NCBI GenBank assembly: GCA_027624035.1
Contig: JAQBUI010000012.1
Coordinates: 1 to 64,000 of the forward strand
Source: Pseudomonadota bacterium
Lineage (GTDB): Bacteria; Pseudomonadota; Gammaproteobacteria; Pseudomonadales; Azotimanducaceae
Direction of reading: 5' to 3'
DNA length: 64,000 bases
Below the pieces are notes generated by a model that saw only the letters and a list, made by a program, of their open reading frames with translations, had not been told where the DNA came from and did not search any database. Shown piece by piece: positions 18,452 to 26,711 of this stretch (position 1 is the stretch's first letter; each line of letters opens with the position of its first letter). Made by a program: the position numbers and the translations under genes.

Positions 18452-19123
18452 ATGGCCAACGCCAGGGTTGTCGTCAGCGAGCCGGTTCAAACCGATGCGT
18501 CCCCGGGACCGGTCAAGCGCCCGGGATTTATTCCTGTTGCCGGAATCGCCCTGCCCCTGCTGGTCTTGGCAAGTCTGCTGGTCGCGAATCTGATGCGTCC
18601 CGTGCCGGTGGACAATGACGCTTTGAGCAGTCTTGGACTCGTGGTGCTGGACCAACCGAGGACGGTTGAACCATTCGACCTGAAGGACCATGAAGGGACG
18701 GCGATCAGACAGTTTGCTGACCGCTGGACGCTGGTCTTTTTCGGCTTTACCCACTGTCCGGACATCTGTCCAACCACCCTCTCGGTGATGAATCAGCTCG
18801 CCGTGTCGATGGGTCCAAACCAGCCGGAGGTCGTGATGATCACCGTCGACCCGGGGAGAGACACGGCACAGAATCTGAATCAGTATGTCACGGCATTCAA
18901 CCCGGACTTCCGCAGTCTGTCTGGCAAGGCGCACGATATCCGACAGCTCGGCGATCAGCTTCAGGTGGTGTTTGAGGAGCAAGGTGACGGACCCGACTAT
19001 CAGGTTGGTCACACCACGCACATTGCCGTCATCAATCCGACCGGCGAATTCATGGGCTATTTCCGGGTCCCCCACCGGTCAGCGTCGATGCAGCAGGCAC
19101 TCACGACGGTGATGGCGCGATGA
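18452..19123 (+). CDS. SCO1/SenC family copper chaperone (first copy)
   Basis: This 223-residue protein has one N-terminal membrane anchor (about residues 27-47) and a periplasmic thioredoxin-like domain. The copper ligands are visible: C102-P-D-I-C106 and a downstream histidine (H187 in H-T-T-H-I-A-V). SCO proteins deliver copper to, or keep reduced, the CuA centre of cytochrome oxidase subunit II. It leads a plus-strand operon with an unknown protein, haem A synthase and a 60-residue membrane protein, and runs convergent with the unusual oxidase-like locus, which has its own CuA subunit and a second SCO. The next gene overlaps its stop by 4 bp. Confidence 0.92.
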   Translation: MANARVVVSEPVQTDASPGPVKRPGFIPVAGIALPLLVLASLLVANLMRPVPVDNDALSSLGLVVLDQPRTVEPFDLKDHEGTAIRQFADRWTLVFFGFTHCPDICPTTLSVMNQLAVSMGPNQPEVVMITVDPGRDTAQNLNQYVTAFNPDFRSLSGKAHDIRQLGDQLQVVFEEQGDGPDYQVGHTTHIAVINPTGEFMGYFRVPHRSASMQQALTTVMAR

Positions 19124-19548
19124 AAGACCGGTTTCTGCTGCCCCTTGGGGCGATTGCGCTGCTGCTGGTCATGTTCGCCTTTCCCGCGATACTGGTGCCA
19201 AACGCCATGGATGATGTTCCCGAACGGGCCAGCCTCAAGGTGCTGACAACCTACGATGCAGCAATCAATATGGCCAATGACGTAATCTCACGACACCGGA
19301 ACCCGCCGACGACCGGCAGACTGGCGGCGCTGCCTTCGGACAGCCGCGAGTGGATCGAACTCCTTAATCCCATGGGCCGCAAAGCTGCAGGCGGCGGTCC
19401 GGCCCTGCTTGAGGTTGCGAGCGACGATACCGGTGCCATTGGCATCGCTGGTGACCACCTTCAGGTCACCATCACGCTGCCCCGGTATCGTGGCCTGCAG
19501 CACAGCCAGACCGTGATTGCGCTCACCGGGGACGACGGTCTTGAGTAG
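19120..19548 (+). CDS. Unknown membrane-anchored protein between SCO and haem A synthase
   Basis: I do not recognise this 142-residue protein. It has one N-terminal hydrophobic segment (about 6-27), then a soluble, presumably periplasmic, domain containing D-A-A-I-N-M-A-N near residue 47 and a beta-rich end. It superficially resembles small pseudopilin-like proteins but lacks a clear prepilin cleavage motif. Its start overlaps the SCO stop by 4 bp and its stop overlaps the haem A synthase start, so it is embedded in the operon. A role in oxidase assembly is inferred from position only. Confidence 0.7.
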   Translation: MKDRFLLPLGAIALLLVMFAFPAILVPNAMDDVPERASLKVLTTYDAAINMANDVISRHRNPPTTGRLAALPSDSREWIELLNPMGRKAAGGGPALLEVASDDTGAIGIAGDHLQVTITLPRYRGLQHSQTVIALTGDDGLE

Positions 19549-20485
19549 AAGCCTGCTGCTTCTGATCGTGGTCTCATTGGGCCTTGCCATCATCATGACC
19601 GTTCTGAGCGCGCACATTCGGCTGCAGGACTCATCCGTCGGATGCGACGCCGCGCCGTTCTGCATGTCCACCGAGACCTCGGCATCACCCGGAATAACCA
19701 TCGACCCCGGTGAGCGCAACCAGGGCCTGCGAGCTACCCATCGTCTGGCCGCCAGCATCTTCGGGATTCTGATCATGCTGGTATTCATGATCTCATTCTG
19801 GCAGCGCCGGGCCAGATGGATATCGTCGGCCCTTTTGCTGCTGACAGTCATACTCGCCCTCGTGGGATTGAAGACGCCAGACCCGGCGCACCCTATTGTC
19901 ACCACCACCAATCTGTGCGGCGGCATGCTCCTTTCTGCGCTCCTGTATGGCCATCTACGGGTCATCACCGGTGCCATGGTGGTCCGCGGGACACTGCGAT
20001 ATCTGGTCACTCTCGGTGGCGGCCTGGTCTTTGTCGCGGTCCTGAGTGGCGCCTGGGTGACGGCCAATTTCGCCGCCGGCAGTTGTAAATCGTTTCTCAA
20101 TTGTTCTCATGAAGACCACATTTCAGAGCGTGCTGGCGATAGGACGCGACCCCAGATCGGTTTCACAGAAAACGCGGCCCTCGCTTTCAACCCCGGCAGG
20201 CAAATCAGCCCCGTCATCGGAACTGATCAGAACCCGCTGATCGTCCTGACGCACGAACTCGCCTCACTGGTCGCGGCGCTGGCGCTGCTGATGCTGCTGA
20301 CCCTTGAATTCAGGCGAGACCGGCGCATTCTGGCGTCTGCCTATGGGGTTGCCCTTGTGGGGCTCCTGTCTCCAGCCCTCTGGCCCATCGAAACGCCGGG
20401 GGCAGCACTCATTCACAACACGCTCTCGCTCGGCGTGTTGCTCATGCTCGTAAACAGTCTGTTTGAACCCGGAAAGTCGCCATGA
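19541..20485 (+). CDS. ctaA: Haem A synthase (COX15/CtaA family)
   Basis: The product is about 314 residues with eight hydrophobic helices. Conserved histidines sit in the expected helices (A-T-H-R-L-A-A-S near 70 and L-T-H-E-L-A-S near 240), and paired cysteines occur in the extracytoplasmic loops (C-D-A-A-P-F-C; C-K-S-F-L-N-C). The enzyme converts haem O to haem A in the inner membrane for a-type oxidases. Both start candidates are TTG: 19541 has a GGGGACG element upstream, while 19517 gives eight more residues and no Shine-Dalgarno. No ctaB/cyoE gene for the preceding farnesylation step is in the window. Presence of ctaA suggests the neighbouring haem-copper enzyme carries haem A. Confidence 0.85.
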   Translation: MSRSLLLLIVVSLGLAIIMTVLSAHIRLQDSSVGCDAAPFCMSTETSASPGITIDPGERNQGLRATHRLAASIFGILIMLVFMISFWQRRARWISSALLLLTVILALVGLKTPDPAHPIVTTTNLCGGMLLSALLYGHLRVITGAMVVRGTLRYLVTLGGGLVFVAVLSGAWVTANFAAGSCKSFLNCSHEDHISERAGDRTRPQIGFTENAALAFNPGRQISPVIGTDQNPLIVLTHELASLVAALALLMLLTLEFRRDRRILASAYGVALVGLLSPALWPIETPGAALIHNTLSLGVLLMLVNSLFEPGKSP

Positions 20486-20664
20486 CTGAGATGTTGCTGT
20501 ATACCGCCGCCGGCATTGTGCTCTATGTGATCTCGGACGCTGTTCTGAGATTCATAGAATCCCGTTATGACGAGCCCTTGCAATACCGCTCGGTCATCTT
20601 CTTTGGCATCATTCTGGCCCTGGCGCTGATCCTGTTTGCCGTGATCCGCGCTGCATTCGGATGA
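20482..20664 (+). CDS. Small two-helix membrane protein
   Basis: The 60-residue protein starts in an ATGA overlap with the haem A synthase stop. It has two hydrophobic stretches (about 4-22 and 37-58) separated by a charged turn (R-F-I-E-S-R-Y-D-E). No family is recognised. Its last 56 bases overlap, on the opposite strand, the 3' end of the second subunit-I gene. The operon position suggests an accessory or assembly peptide for the oxidase-like complex; this is inference. Confidence 0.6.
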   Translation: MTEMLLYTAAGIVLYVISDAVLRFIESRYDEPLQYRSVIFFGIILALALILFAVIRAAFG

Positions 20665-22030
20665 ATGCCTGGCAGGCGATGAGGATGAACAGGAATCCGC
20701 CGATGGCTGAAATGAGGCCACCAATACCCATGAGCCCCATCCCCGCAATCCGCCCAATGCTGTCCAGGCCCTGTTCCGCGCCAGCGACCTTGCGGGCAAC
20801 GCCATAGCCGCCAGACCAGACGAGGCCAAGGATGTGCAGGAACTGACCGCCGGCATAGGCCCAGAGCTGAACGCGAGCCAGACGGAAATTGACATTGGGA
20901 TAACCGAGACGCGCCAGCAGGTCATACCCCACCGCCATCAGCGCCAGGGTCACACCAACGATACAGCCGTGATAGTGTGCCGGCACTGTGACATCATTGC
21001 CCTCAATCATGAAGCCGATCACCCCGCCAGCACCAAACAGCAACAGCGACGAAAACAGGCCTGCATGGGCACATGCGCCTGCAGGGCCATCTGGCCGGGA
21101 CTGAATCAGCCCGAAGTAGATCGCCACCCCCAGGGGAAACGTCGCCAACGACCCGCCAAAGCTCATCAGCCAGGTAAACATCTGACGGTGCATGGGATCG
21201 GTGACCGGATAGGCGTAGTAGATGACCGGTGCGATGAAGACTGACAACAGTCCTATCAGAAATATCAGCGCGACGACGCGCTCACCCATCATCAGGTGAA
21301 TGCCCGCGACGCTGGCCAGCCACAGCCAGCACACCATCATCAGCAACGTATAGGTGTACTGGAGAACGTGCCCTCCTCCCCAGAACAGCATTTCGTAGTA
21401 AAGCTCATCCGTTAATGCAGTCGGCAAAGTCAGCCAGGACCAGACAAAGGCCCCGATCGCGATGACAACGGATATCGCCGCACAGTTGAGACCAAATCGG
21501 GTCACCCCCGCGGCAGTAATGCGCTCTCCCACAGGAACGATCACCTGCATCGCGACCAGAACCTGAACACCCACCGCCAGACCAAACACCACGAGCCCGG
21601 ACAGAAACACGGGATGCTGGAGCACCGGGATATAGTTACTCATAAGCGGCCTCGCCTCCGGCAGAAAACCGGTCAGAGCCAGCGCCATGGTCGATGCCGT
21701 CACGGCGCCGAAAATCGCGCGATTGAGCAGGCCCCATCCGCGCCGGGAAGCAAGACTCCAGAGAATGCCCGCAAAGGCCAGTATCCAGACCAGCACCGAG
21801 AGATTGACGTGAATCACCAGCGCCGTATGGAAGAAATCCGCGTAGGGAATCATCTCGCCGATGGCTGGCATGCGGGCCAGCACCAGCAGGACAGAGAATG
21901 TCCCGGCACCGGCGAGTGCAGCGACGCTGAGCCAGAACCAGTTGCGCCCCATCTGAGCACGCTCATCAGCCGGAACATTCAGCATATAACGAGCAACAGG
22001 CGCCGTTTCCGTGTTTGCCAGGGGGCTCAT
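20609..22030 (-). CDS. Haem-copper oxidase subunit I-like protein lacking the CuB His-His pair
   Basis: This 473-residue, 12-helix protein has the haem-copper subunit I layout. Low-spin haem ligands are H74 and H354, the high-spin haem ligand is H352 (A-H-Y-H), and the helix VI CuB histidine is H221 with a tyrosine four residues on (H-V-L-Q-Y225). The helix VII His-His pair expected near P-V-I-Y271-Y272 is replaced by Tyr-Tyr, so a normal CuB site looks impossible. It may bind haems only, or be an electron-transfer or structural paralogue. It is the last gene of the minus-strand respiratory operon, starting in an ATGA overlap with the 172-residue protein. Automatic annotation would likely call it cbb3-type subunit I; I doubt O2 reduction. 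Confidence 0.8.
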   Translation of the reverse strand: MSPLANTETAPVARYMLNVPADERAQMGRNWFWLSVAALAGAGTFSVLLVLARMPAIGEMIPYADFFHTALVIHVNLSVLVWILAFAGILWSLASRRGWGLLNRAIFGAVTASTMALALTGFLPEARPLMSNYIPVLQHPVFLSGLVVFGLAVGVQVLVAMQVIVPVGERITAAGVTRFGLNCAAISVVIAIGAFVWSWLTLPTALTDELYYEMLFWGGGHVLQYTYTLLMMVCWLWLASVAGIHLMMGERVVALIFLIGLLSVFIAPVIYYAYPVTDPMHRQMFTWLMSFGGSLATFPLGVAIYFGLIQSRPDGPAGACAHAGLFSSLLLFGAGGVIGFMIEGNDVTVPAHYHGCIVGVTLALMAVGYDLLARLGYPNVNFRLARVQLWAYAGGQFLHILGLVWSGGYGVARKVAGAEQGLDSIGRIAGMGLMGIGGLISAIGGFLFILIACQAFIRMQRGSRQTGSAPGPE

Positions 22031-22545
22031 GAAACTGGCGTAAGCCCGGGCTGATAGACCCGAACGCCGCTGTCATCGACATGCAGGACGACAATGCTGT
22101 CCTGCCCGGTGCTGATGGTCTGACGAAAATCATGGCTGAATGCTTCCTGACGAATGTCGCTCTTCAACCGCAGATGAAGATCAAGACTGCCCGCATCTAT
22201 TGAGAACCGACGATACAGAGCGATCACGCCATCATTGTGGATCCCTGACGGGGCGACCTGGCCGCTGTACCGGAGCTGTCCGTTCAGGCGCAATTCGACC
22301 GCCATGGGCGACTTCTCCGATGGACACACCTCCAGCTGACGCATGTTCGGCGCCAGTTTTGCCATGTCGGCAGCCTCTGGCACCTTGCAGACACCCAGGC
22401 GCTTACCGCTGTGCCGGACCACGAACTTGAGCTCTGTCTGGCCTTCCGGGAGCACCTGATACTCCGGCGAATCCGTCAGATAGCCCAATATCAGTGCGAC
22501 ACTGCCGAACAGCACCGCAACCAGCACGACCTCAGGAAGCTTCAT
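22027..22545 (-). CDS. Unknown membrane-anchored exported protein in the respiratory operon
   Basis: The 172-residue protein has one N-terminal hydrophobic segment (about 5-22) followed by a predominantly beta, presumably periplasmic, domain with two cysteines (C53 in G-V-C-K-V and C74 in E-V-C-P-S). I recognise no family. A strong AAGGAGTG ribosome-binding site precedes the ATG. It overlaps the upstream cytochrome b fusion by 14 bp and the downstream subunit-I paralogue by 4 bp, so it is almost certainly co-expressed. A role as accessory subunit or cofactor-assembly factor is likely from position alone. Confidence 0.7.
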   Translation of the reverse strand: MKLPEVVLVAVLFGSVALILGYLTDSPEYQVLPEGQTELKFVVRHSGKRLGVCKVPEAADMAKLAPNMRQLEVCPSEKSPMAVELRLNGQLRYSGQVAPSGIHNDGVIALYRRFSIDAGSLDLHLRLKSDIRQEAFSHDFRQTISTGQDSIVVLHVDDSGVRVYQPGLTPVS

Positions 22546-24064
22546 CGGTCACTCCTTTCGCCGCGCTCGGGGCTTTCCTGGGCTGATCCGATTGTCCGGA
22601 TTGCCCAACCTTGTCACTCTGACGTAGCTGCCTCAGCTTGTCGGCGATCGCCCCACGGCCGCCGGAACCGACCCACAATTCATGAACATTGACAGCCACA
22701 TCCTTGAAGCGCAGGTGAGGTTCCCGTTCGTGACGCAGTCTCGCCTGCTGCAACTCGACCCCGACACGATGGTAGCAGTCCCCCTCGCGACAACCCGTCA
22801 GGACCACGGTGTCCACCCCCTCCCGTCGGCACAGATAATCGATGTACGATGGCGGCAGCTGCGCCGTACACTCCAGCGACACGGTGGCAACATCGTCCGC
22901 GGCGAAACCATCAATGTTGGCACCATGGCCGCAGCCAACCAGCAACACACGACCAGGTGAAGACATCTTCTTCAGGTCGATAATGATCTCATCAAGAATC
23001 GTTGCATTGCTCTTGTGGGCAAGGTTGATACCACTTAGTGCGTGATTGACGCTCTTGAAGGGCGTGACGGTCGGGCAGGCCCCGGCACAGATCCCACAAC
23101 CGACACACTTGTCGGCGATGACCACCGACTGCTGATGGTTCTTTTTGTAGTCGTGAGGCTTCATGTAGACCGCATCATAGGGACAGTCGGCAAAACACCA
23201 GCCACAGCCATTGCAGTTATCCGGGTCGACCACCGCAATCGTCGGCTCGGGCGCCCTGGAGAGCAGGGGCACCAGCAGCAGTGCAATGGTAATGCCGAGC
23301 AGCAGCCCCCAGACCGGGCCCGACCCAAGAATGTCGATCAGCGGATAGACGTTCATGTAGTACCAGTCGAGGTCCACGCTCTGAACGCTCCGGTCCAGGT
23401 CAGCCGGTGCCATGCTCGTCGCCGGTTTGATGAGGGAAACCACTGTCAGGCTCGCCAGTGCCGCCAGAGCCAGGCGCTTCGGCGGCAGTGACTTCGACCG
23501 GCTGATGCGTTGAATGTGAATAAACATCCCGAGTAGCAGCGCAAGCGGGATGCCAACGTGCAGGAAGATCAGCAGCGAAAAAAACCGATCGCTGACGGTC
23601 GCATTGTCGATCAATCCAAACGCCATCGGTTCCACCACGATGGGCAGAGCGTCAAACAATGTCGCCGTGGTCTGGGCCACATACTGCGCTCGCTCGTCCC
23701 ACACCAGCCAGTAGCCTCCAATGCCGGAAGCAAACAGTAACCACAGCAGCGGAACACCCGAGACCCAGGAGAACCAGCGAGGGCCCTGGTAGCGCTTCAT
23801 CAGAAACTCTTTGGCCAGATGGGCCGTGACAACCAGCACCATCGCGGCAGACGCATAGCGATGCAGACTGCGCATCAGGCTGCCCACATAATATTGTTCA
23901 TTGGAGATCAACTCGACCGACGCCCAAGCGCCCATGATGCTCGTTTCAAAGAAGATAAACAGGTACAGCCCCGTCACGGCAACAATCCAGAACAAATAGA
24001 AGCCAAGCCCGCCAAGGTGGAACAGCGGATTCAGGTCTGCTGGCAATGAAATCTCTCGCGACAT
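22532..24064 (-). CDS. Cytochrome b / 2x[4Fe-4S] ferredoxin / MvhD-type fusion protein
   Basis: Three modules are joined in 510 residues. Residues 1-190 are a cytochrome b N-terminal domain with four haem histidines in two pairs (H68/H82 and H169/H183, each 13 residues apart). Residues 280-335 are a ferredoxin with two CxxCxxCxxxCP clusters (C284, C287, C290, C294; C320, C323, C326, C330). Residues 370-450 match the FrhD/MvhD hydrogenase iron-sulfur subunit, with C378, C399, C425 and C430 (G-C-R-E-G-D-C). This layout could pass electrons between the quinone pool, Fe-S carriers and the reductase. It starts 3 bp after the SCO stop. No hydrogenase or heterodisulfide reductase subunit is nearby, so the MvhD module has been recruited here. 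Confidence 0.85.
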   Translation of the reverse strand: MSREISLPADLNPLFHLGGLGFYLFWIVAVTGLYLFIFFETSIMGAWASVELISNEQYYVGSLMRSLHRYASAAMVLVVTAHLAKEFLMKRYQGPRWFSWVSGVPLLWLLFASGIGGYWLVWDERAQYVAQTTATLFDALPIVVEPMAFGLIDNATVSDRFFSLLIFLHVGIPLALLLGMFIHIQRISRSKSLPPKRLALAALASLTVVSLIKPATSMAPADLDRSVQSVDLDWYYMNVYPLIDILGSGPVWGLLLGITIALLLVPLLSRAPEPTIAVVDPDNCNGCGWCFADCPYDAVYMKPHDYKKNHQQSVVIADKCVGCGICAGACPTVTPFKSVNHALSGINLAHKSNATILDEIIIDLKKMSSPGRVLLVGCGHGANIDGFAADDVATVSLECTAQLPPSYIDYLCRREGVDTVVLTGCREGDCYHRVGVELQQARLRHEREPHLRFKDVAVNVHELWVGSGGRGAIADKLRQLRQSDKVGQSGQSDQPRKAPSAAKGVTDEAS

Positions 24065-24067
24065 GTA

Positions 24068-24874
24068 TCAGGTTCCCGGCTTGAGAGTGTGCCGCCATTC
24101 CCTGATCAGGGCAAAACCCAGTGCGCCAATACACAGAAAACCGATGATCGTGCCGATCACAAGCGAGTAGTCCAGTCGATACTTGTCCTGTGATGGATCG
24201 TAAACAGTACAGAACAGCTTCAGCCGATCAGACAGATTCTGCATCACGCTGCCTCCGGACTCCGCGCCCAGAATCAGAGTCTTTAGGGGCTCAACCAGCA
24301 CCGGCGTGTCAAAATCGAGCCCATAAATCTGGCGATGGACACGGCCCTGGTCGTCCAGCAGCGTGGTCTGGATCAGGTGATCAAACCCGTTAGGACTCTC
24401 GAAATAGATGAAACCGAGAGAGGCCGTGAGCGCGTCGATCGCCTGCTGGTTCCCGCTCAGGAAATACCAGTCAGCCTCCGAGACGCGCTGCTGATCGGCG
24501 AAAAACTGCATCATCTGGGGCGTGTCCCGATGCACGTCGAAACCCACCGTCAACACGGTGAACCGACCGGTACCGACCAGCGACCGGGCCTTTCGAACCA
24601 CATCCTTGAGGTTCTGGGTCGTCGTCGGGCAAATGTGATAACAACTGGTATAGATCAGCGAGATCACGACAGGTTGACCACGAAACTGGCTCAGGCTGAC
24701 TTCGGTGCCGTCGGGCCGGCGCAAGGTGACATCTGCTGCCGTCTTGCCGAGGGCTCCCTGGCTGATCGCCAGCGCCTGATCACGATCGAACTCCACGGTA
24801 TGATGGCCCGAATGCGCGGCAAACAGCCCGACAGGAAACAAGCCAATCATTGCGACGATAAATCGTATGACCAT
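24068..24874 (-). CDS. SCO1/SenC family protein (second copy) with C-terminal membrane helix
   Basis: The 268-residue protein has a signal peptide (cleavage likely after L-F-A-A near residue 20), a thioredoxin-like SCO domain with C78-Y-H-I-C82 and H166 (F-D-H-L-I), and a C-terminal membrane helix (about 237-258). The topology is therefore periplasmic with a C-terminal anchor, different from the first SCO. It lies between subunit I and the cytochrome b fusion in the minus-strand operon and probably metallates the CuA subunit encoded upstream. Two SCO genes flanking one oxidase-like enzyme suggests one may be dedicated to redox maintenance. Confidence 0.9.
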   Translation of the reverse strand: MVIRFIVAMIGLFPVGLFAAHSGHHTVEFDRDQALAISQGALGKTAADVTLRRPDGTEVSLSQFRGQPVVISLIYTSCYHICPTTTQNLKDVVRKARSLVGTGRFTVLTVGFDVHRDTPQMMQFFADQQRVSEADWYFLSGNQQAIDALTASLGFIYFESPNGFDHLIQTTLLDDQGRVHRQIYGLDFDTPVLVEPLKTLILGAESGGSVMQNLSDRLKLFCTVYDPSQDKYRLDYSLVIGTIIGFLCIGALGFALIREWRHTLKPGT

Positions 24875-24944
24875 GGATCAGGGTACCCGGTCAGTCATTG
24901 AAGAGGGACAATCGTGGTGGCGGAACCCGCCTGTGAACTGCCCG

Positions 24945-26639
24945 CTAGCTGATACCCCACGTTTCCGCGAGATACTTCCAGTTGATGAAATAGTACAGCG
25001 CGAAGGAGACAAAAAACACCAGCGCCAGTACCAGCGTTCCTGGTACGGTCGACCCGAACTTGCCGATTCCGACATAGTCGGCGTCCGCAGGCTGAGACGC
25101 CATGATGGGCGGGTCGAGCTTTTCCTCGTCCCCGAGTTTGCGCCCGAACAGCAGCGAGGCAACGATGATCACACAGAATGCAGCCCCTCCGATGACGGCC
25201 AGCAGTACTGACAGCCCGTTCAACGCCAGCAACGTGTTCGCAGCGGCCGGGAATTCATGCACGATTCCGCCGGTCATCGAAAAGGTGATATCCCAGTGAC
25301 GCCTCGGGACACCCAGGGTACCTGCCCCCATCAGGAACAGTGCAACCCCTGTCATGCCGAAGCCGAACAGGTACGGCTGCCAGCTGGCGAGCCCCTTCAT
25401 CACGATTTCCCGCCGGAACAGAACCGGGACAAGCCAGTAAGTCAGCGCCATGAACGCGAGCGTTGAACCGATCACGACTGTCGCGTGAAAATGCCCGGGC
25501 ACATAGAGCGTGTTGTGCATCAGCACATTGATCTGTTCAGCTCCCATGACCACGCCGGAAATGCCACCAAGAAAACCAAAACCAACCAGAGAGATGAACA
25601 TCCCGGAGAACGTTGGATTACCCCAGGGCGTCCGTCGCAACCACTCGAACAAGCCCGAATTGAAGCCTTTGGCGCGCTGGGCGGCCTCGATCGAACCCGG
25701 CACTGTCAGGCCGTGAACCATACTCGCCATCACAGCAAGGTACATGGCATAGCTGGTATTGAACATCTTGAACTCGGAACTCATCCCCGGGTCCGCCAGC
25801 AGGTGATGCACACTGGCAATCTGCAGGAACAGAATGTACATCAGAAAGGCCATTCGGCTGACCTTCTCGGACATTGGCTTGGCACCAAACACGATGGCCG
25901 CAATGGCATACCAGACGGCGATGTGGGCAGAAACATTGATCTGCTGGGATGAATGTCCAAATCCCCACCAGATGAGTCGATAGGCCAGGCTGTCGATATC
26001 CGCGATGAAGCCGAGGCTCCATAGCAGCGTTGGAATCAGGATGATGGCACCACTGACAATCGTGAATACGGCAATGATGGCGGCGGTGATCCCGCCGAAG
26101 GTGACCAGAGAAACAGATCCCTCATAGGTCTTCTCTGCCTTGGCGATCACCAGTGTTCCGAAGAAGATGAAACAGCCGATCAGTGCGCCGACCGCAAACA
26201 GAATCAGGCTGAGATAGAACAACGGATGCGCCTCCATCGGCACATAGGACGTCATCATGACGCTCGAGGTGCCGGTCAGCACGATGTAGTTGTTCAGCAA
26301 CGCACCGACCACCATCAGTCCGAACGCGACCCACCCAATTTTCGGCGTGGCCAGGCGACAGCCGAGCAGGACCGATGAAACGAAATACAGCAGGGCAATC
26401 TCGAAAAAGATCATCCAGAAGATCAGCACGTTGAGCCCGTGGGCCGTAAGGGTCAGATAGAACCAGTCGGCAGGAAGCAGATGGACCGCCGGCCAGCGCG
26501 TCAGCCCCACCATCAGGCCGTAGATGCCACCAATCAGCAGAAACACCACGGCGGCGACCGCATTGGCCTTCATCAGGGCCTGGGCAGGAAGGTGGATCTT
26601 GAGCCCGGTATCGGGACATGTTCTGAACTGTTCGGCCAT
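24945..26639 (-). CDS. B-type (ba3-like) haem-copper reductase subunit I with Gln at the active-site Tyr position; candidate NO reductase
   Basis: The 564-residue protein aligns by motif with ba3-type subunit I. Low-spin haem ligands are H67 and H385, the high-spin haem ligand is H383 (G-H-F-H-A-T), and CuB ligands are H229, H278 and H279 (S-V-H-H-L-L-A-D-P-G, as in ba3 oxidase). The helix VI motif that normally reads H-P-x-V-Y is H229-S-S-Q-Q233, so the tyrosine cross-linked to histidine in O2-reducing enzymes is Gln. Loss of this tyrosine is a hallmark of NO reductases in the superfamily. The ATG at 26639 has GGAGTAAGAAG upstream; the longer frame from a TTG at 26684 adds a polar tail and runs into a palindrome. 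It sits downstream of a CuA subunit and an FNR-type site. Confidence 0.88.
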   Translation of the reverse strand: MAEQFRTCPDTGLKIHLPAQALMKANAVAAVVFLLIGGIYGLMVGLTRWPAVHLLPADWFYLTLTAHGLNVLIFWMIFFEIALLYFVSSVLLGCRLATPKIGWVAFGLMVVGALLNNYIVLTGTSSVMMTSYVPMEAHPLFYLSLILFAVGALIGCFIFFGTLVIAKAEKTYEGSVSLVTFGGITAAIIAVFTIVSGAIILIPTLLWSLGFIADIDSLAYRLIWWGFGHSSQQINVSAHIAVWYAIAAIVFGAKPMSEKVSRMAFLMYILFLQIASVHHLLADPGMSSEFKMFNTSYAMYLAVMASMVHGLTVPGSIEAAQRAKGFNSGLFEWLRRTPWGNPTFSGMFISLVGFGFLGGISGVVMGAEQINVLMHNTLYVPGHFHATVVIGSTLAFMALTYWLVPVLFRREIVMKGLASWQPYLFGFGMTGVALFLMGAGTLGVPRRHWDITFSMTGGIVHEFPAAANTLLALNGLSVLLAVIGGAAFCVIIVASLLFGRKLGDEEKLDPPIMASQPADADYVGIGKFGSTVPGTLVLALVFFVSFALYYFINWKYLAETWGIS

Positions 26640-26674
26640 CTTCTTACTCCACCCCTGCTCGCCTACCATAATTT

Positions 26675-26690
26675 GGCTAGTCAACTAGCC
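26675..26690. promoter_or_regulatory. 16-bp palindrome between subunit II and subunit I genes
   Basis: GGCTAGT-CA-ACTAGCC has perfect 7-bp arms around a 2-bp centre. It lies in the 72-bp gap between the CuA subunit stop and the subunit I ATG. It could be an operator for an internal promoter or an mRNA processing or stability element. The loop is too small and there is no U-tract for a classic terminator. Confidence 0.4.
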
Positions 26691-26711
26691 ACCAGTCGTC
26701 AGCCACATCCC

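Noticed and set aside
18401-19075. A 224-residue minus-strand frame opposite the SCO gene
   Set aside because: The SCO protein shows the CxxxC copper motif; the antisense frame has no known features.
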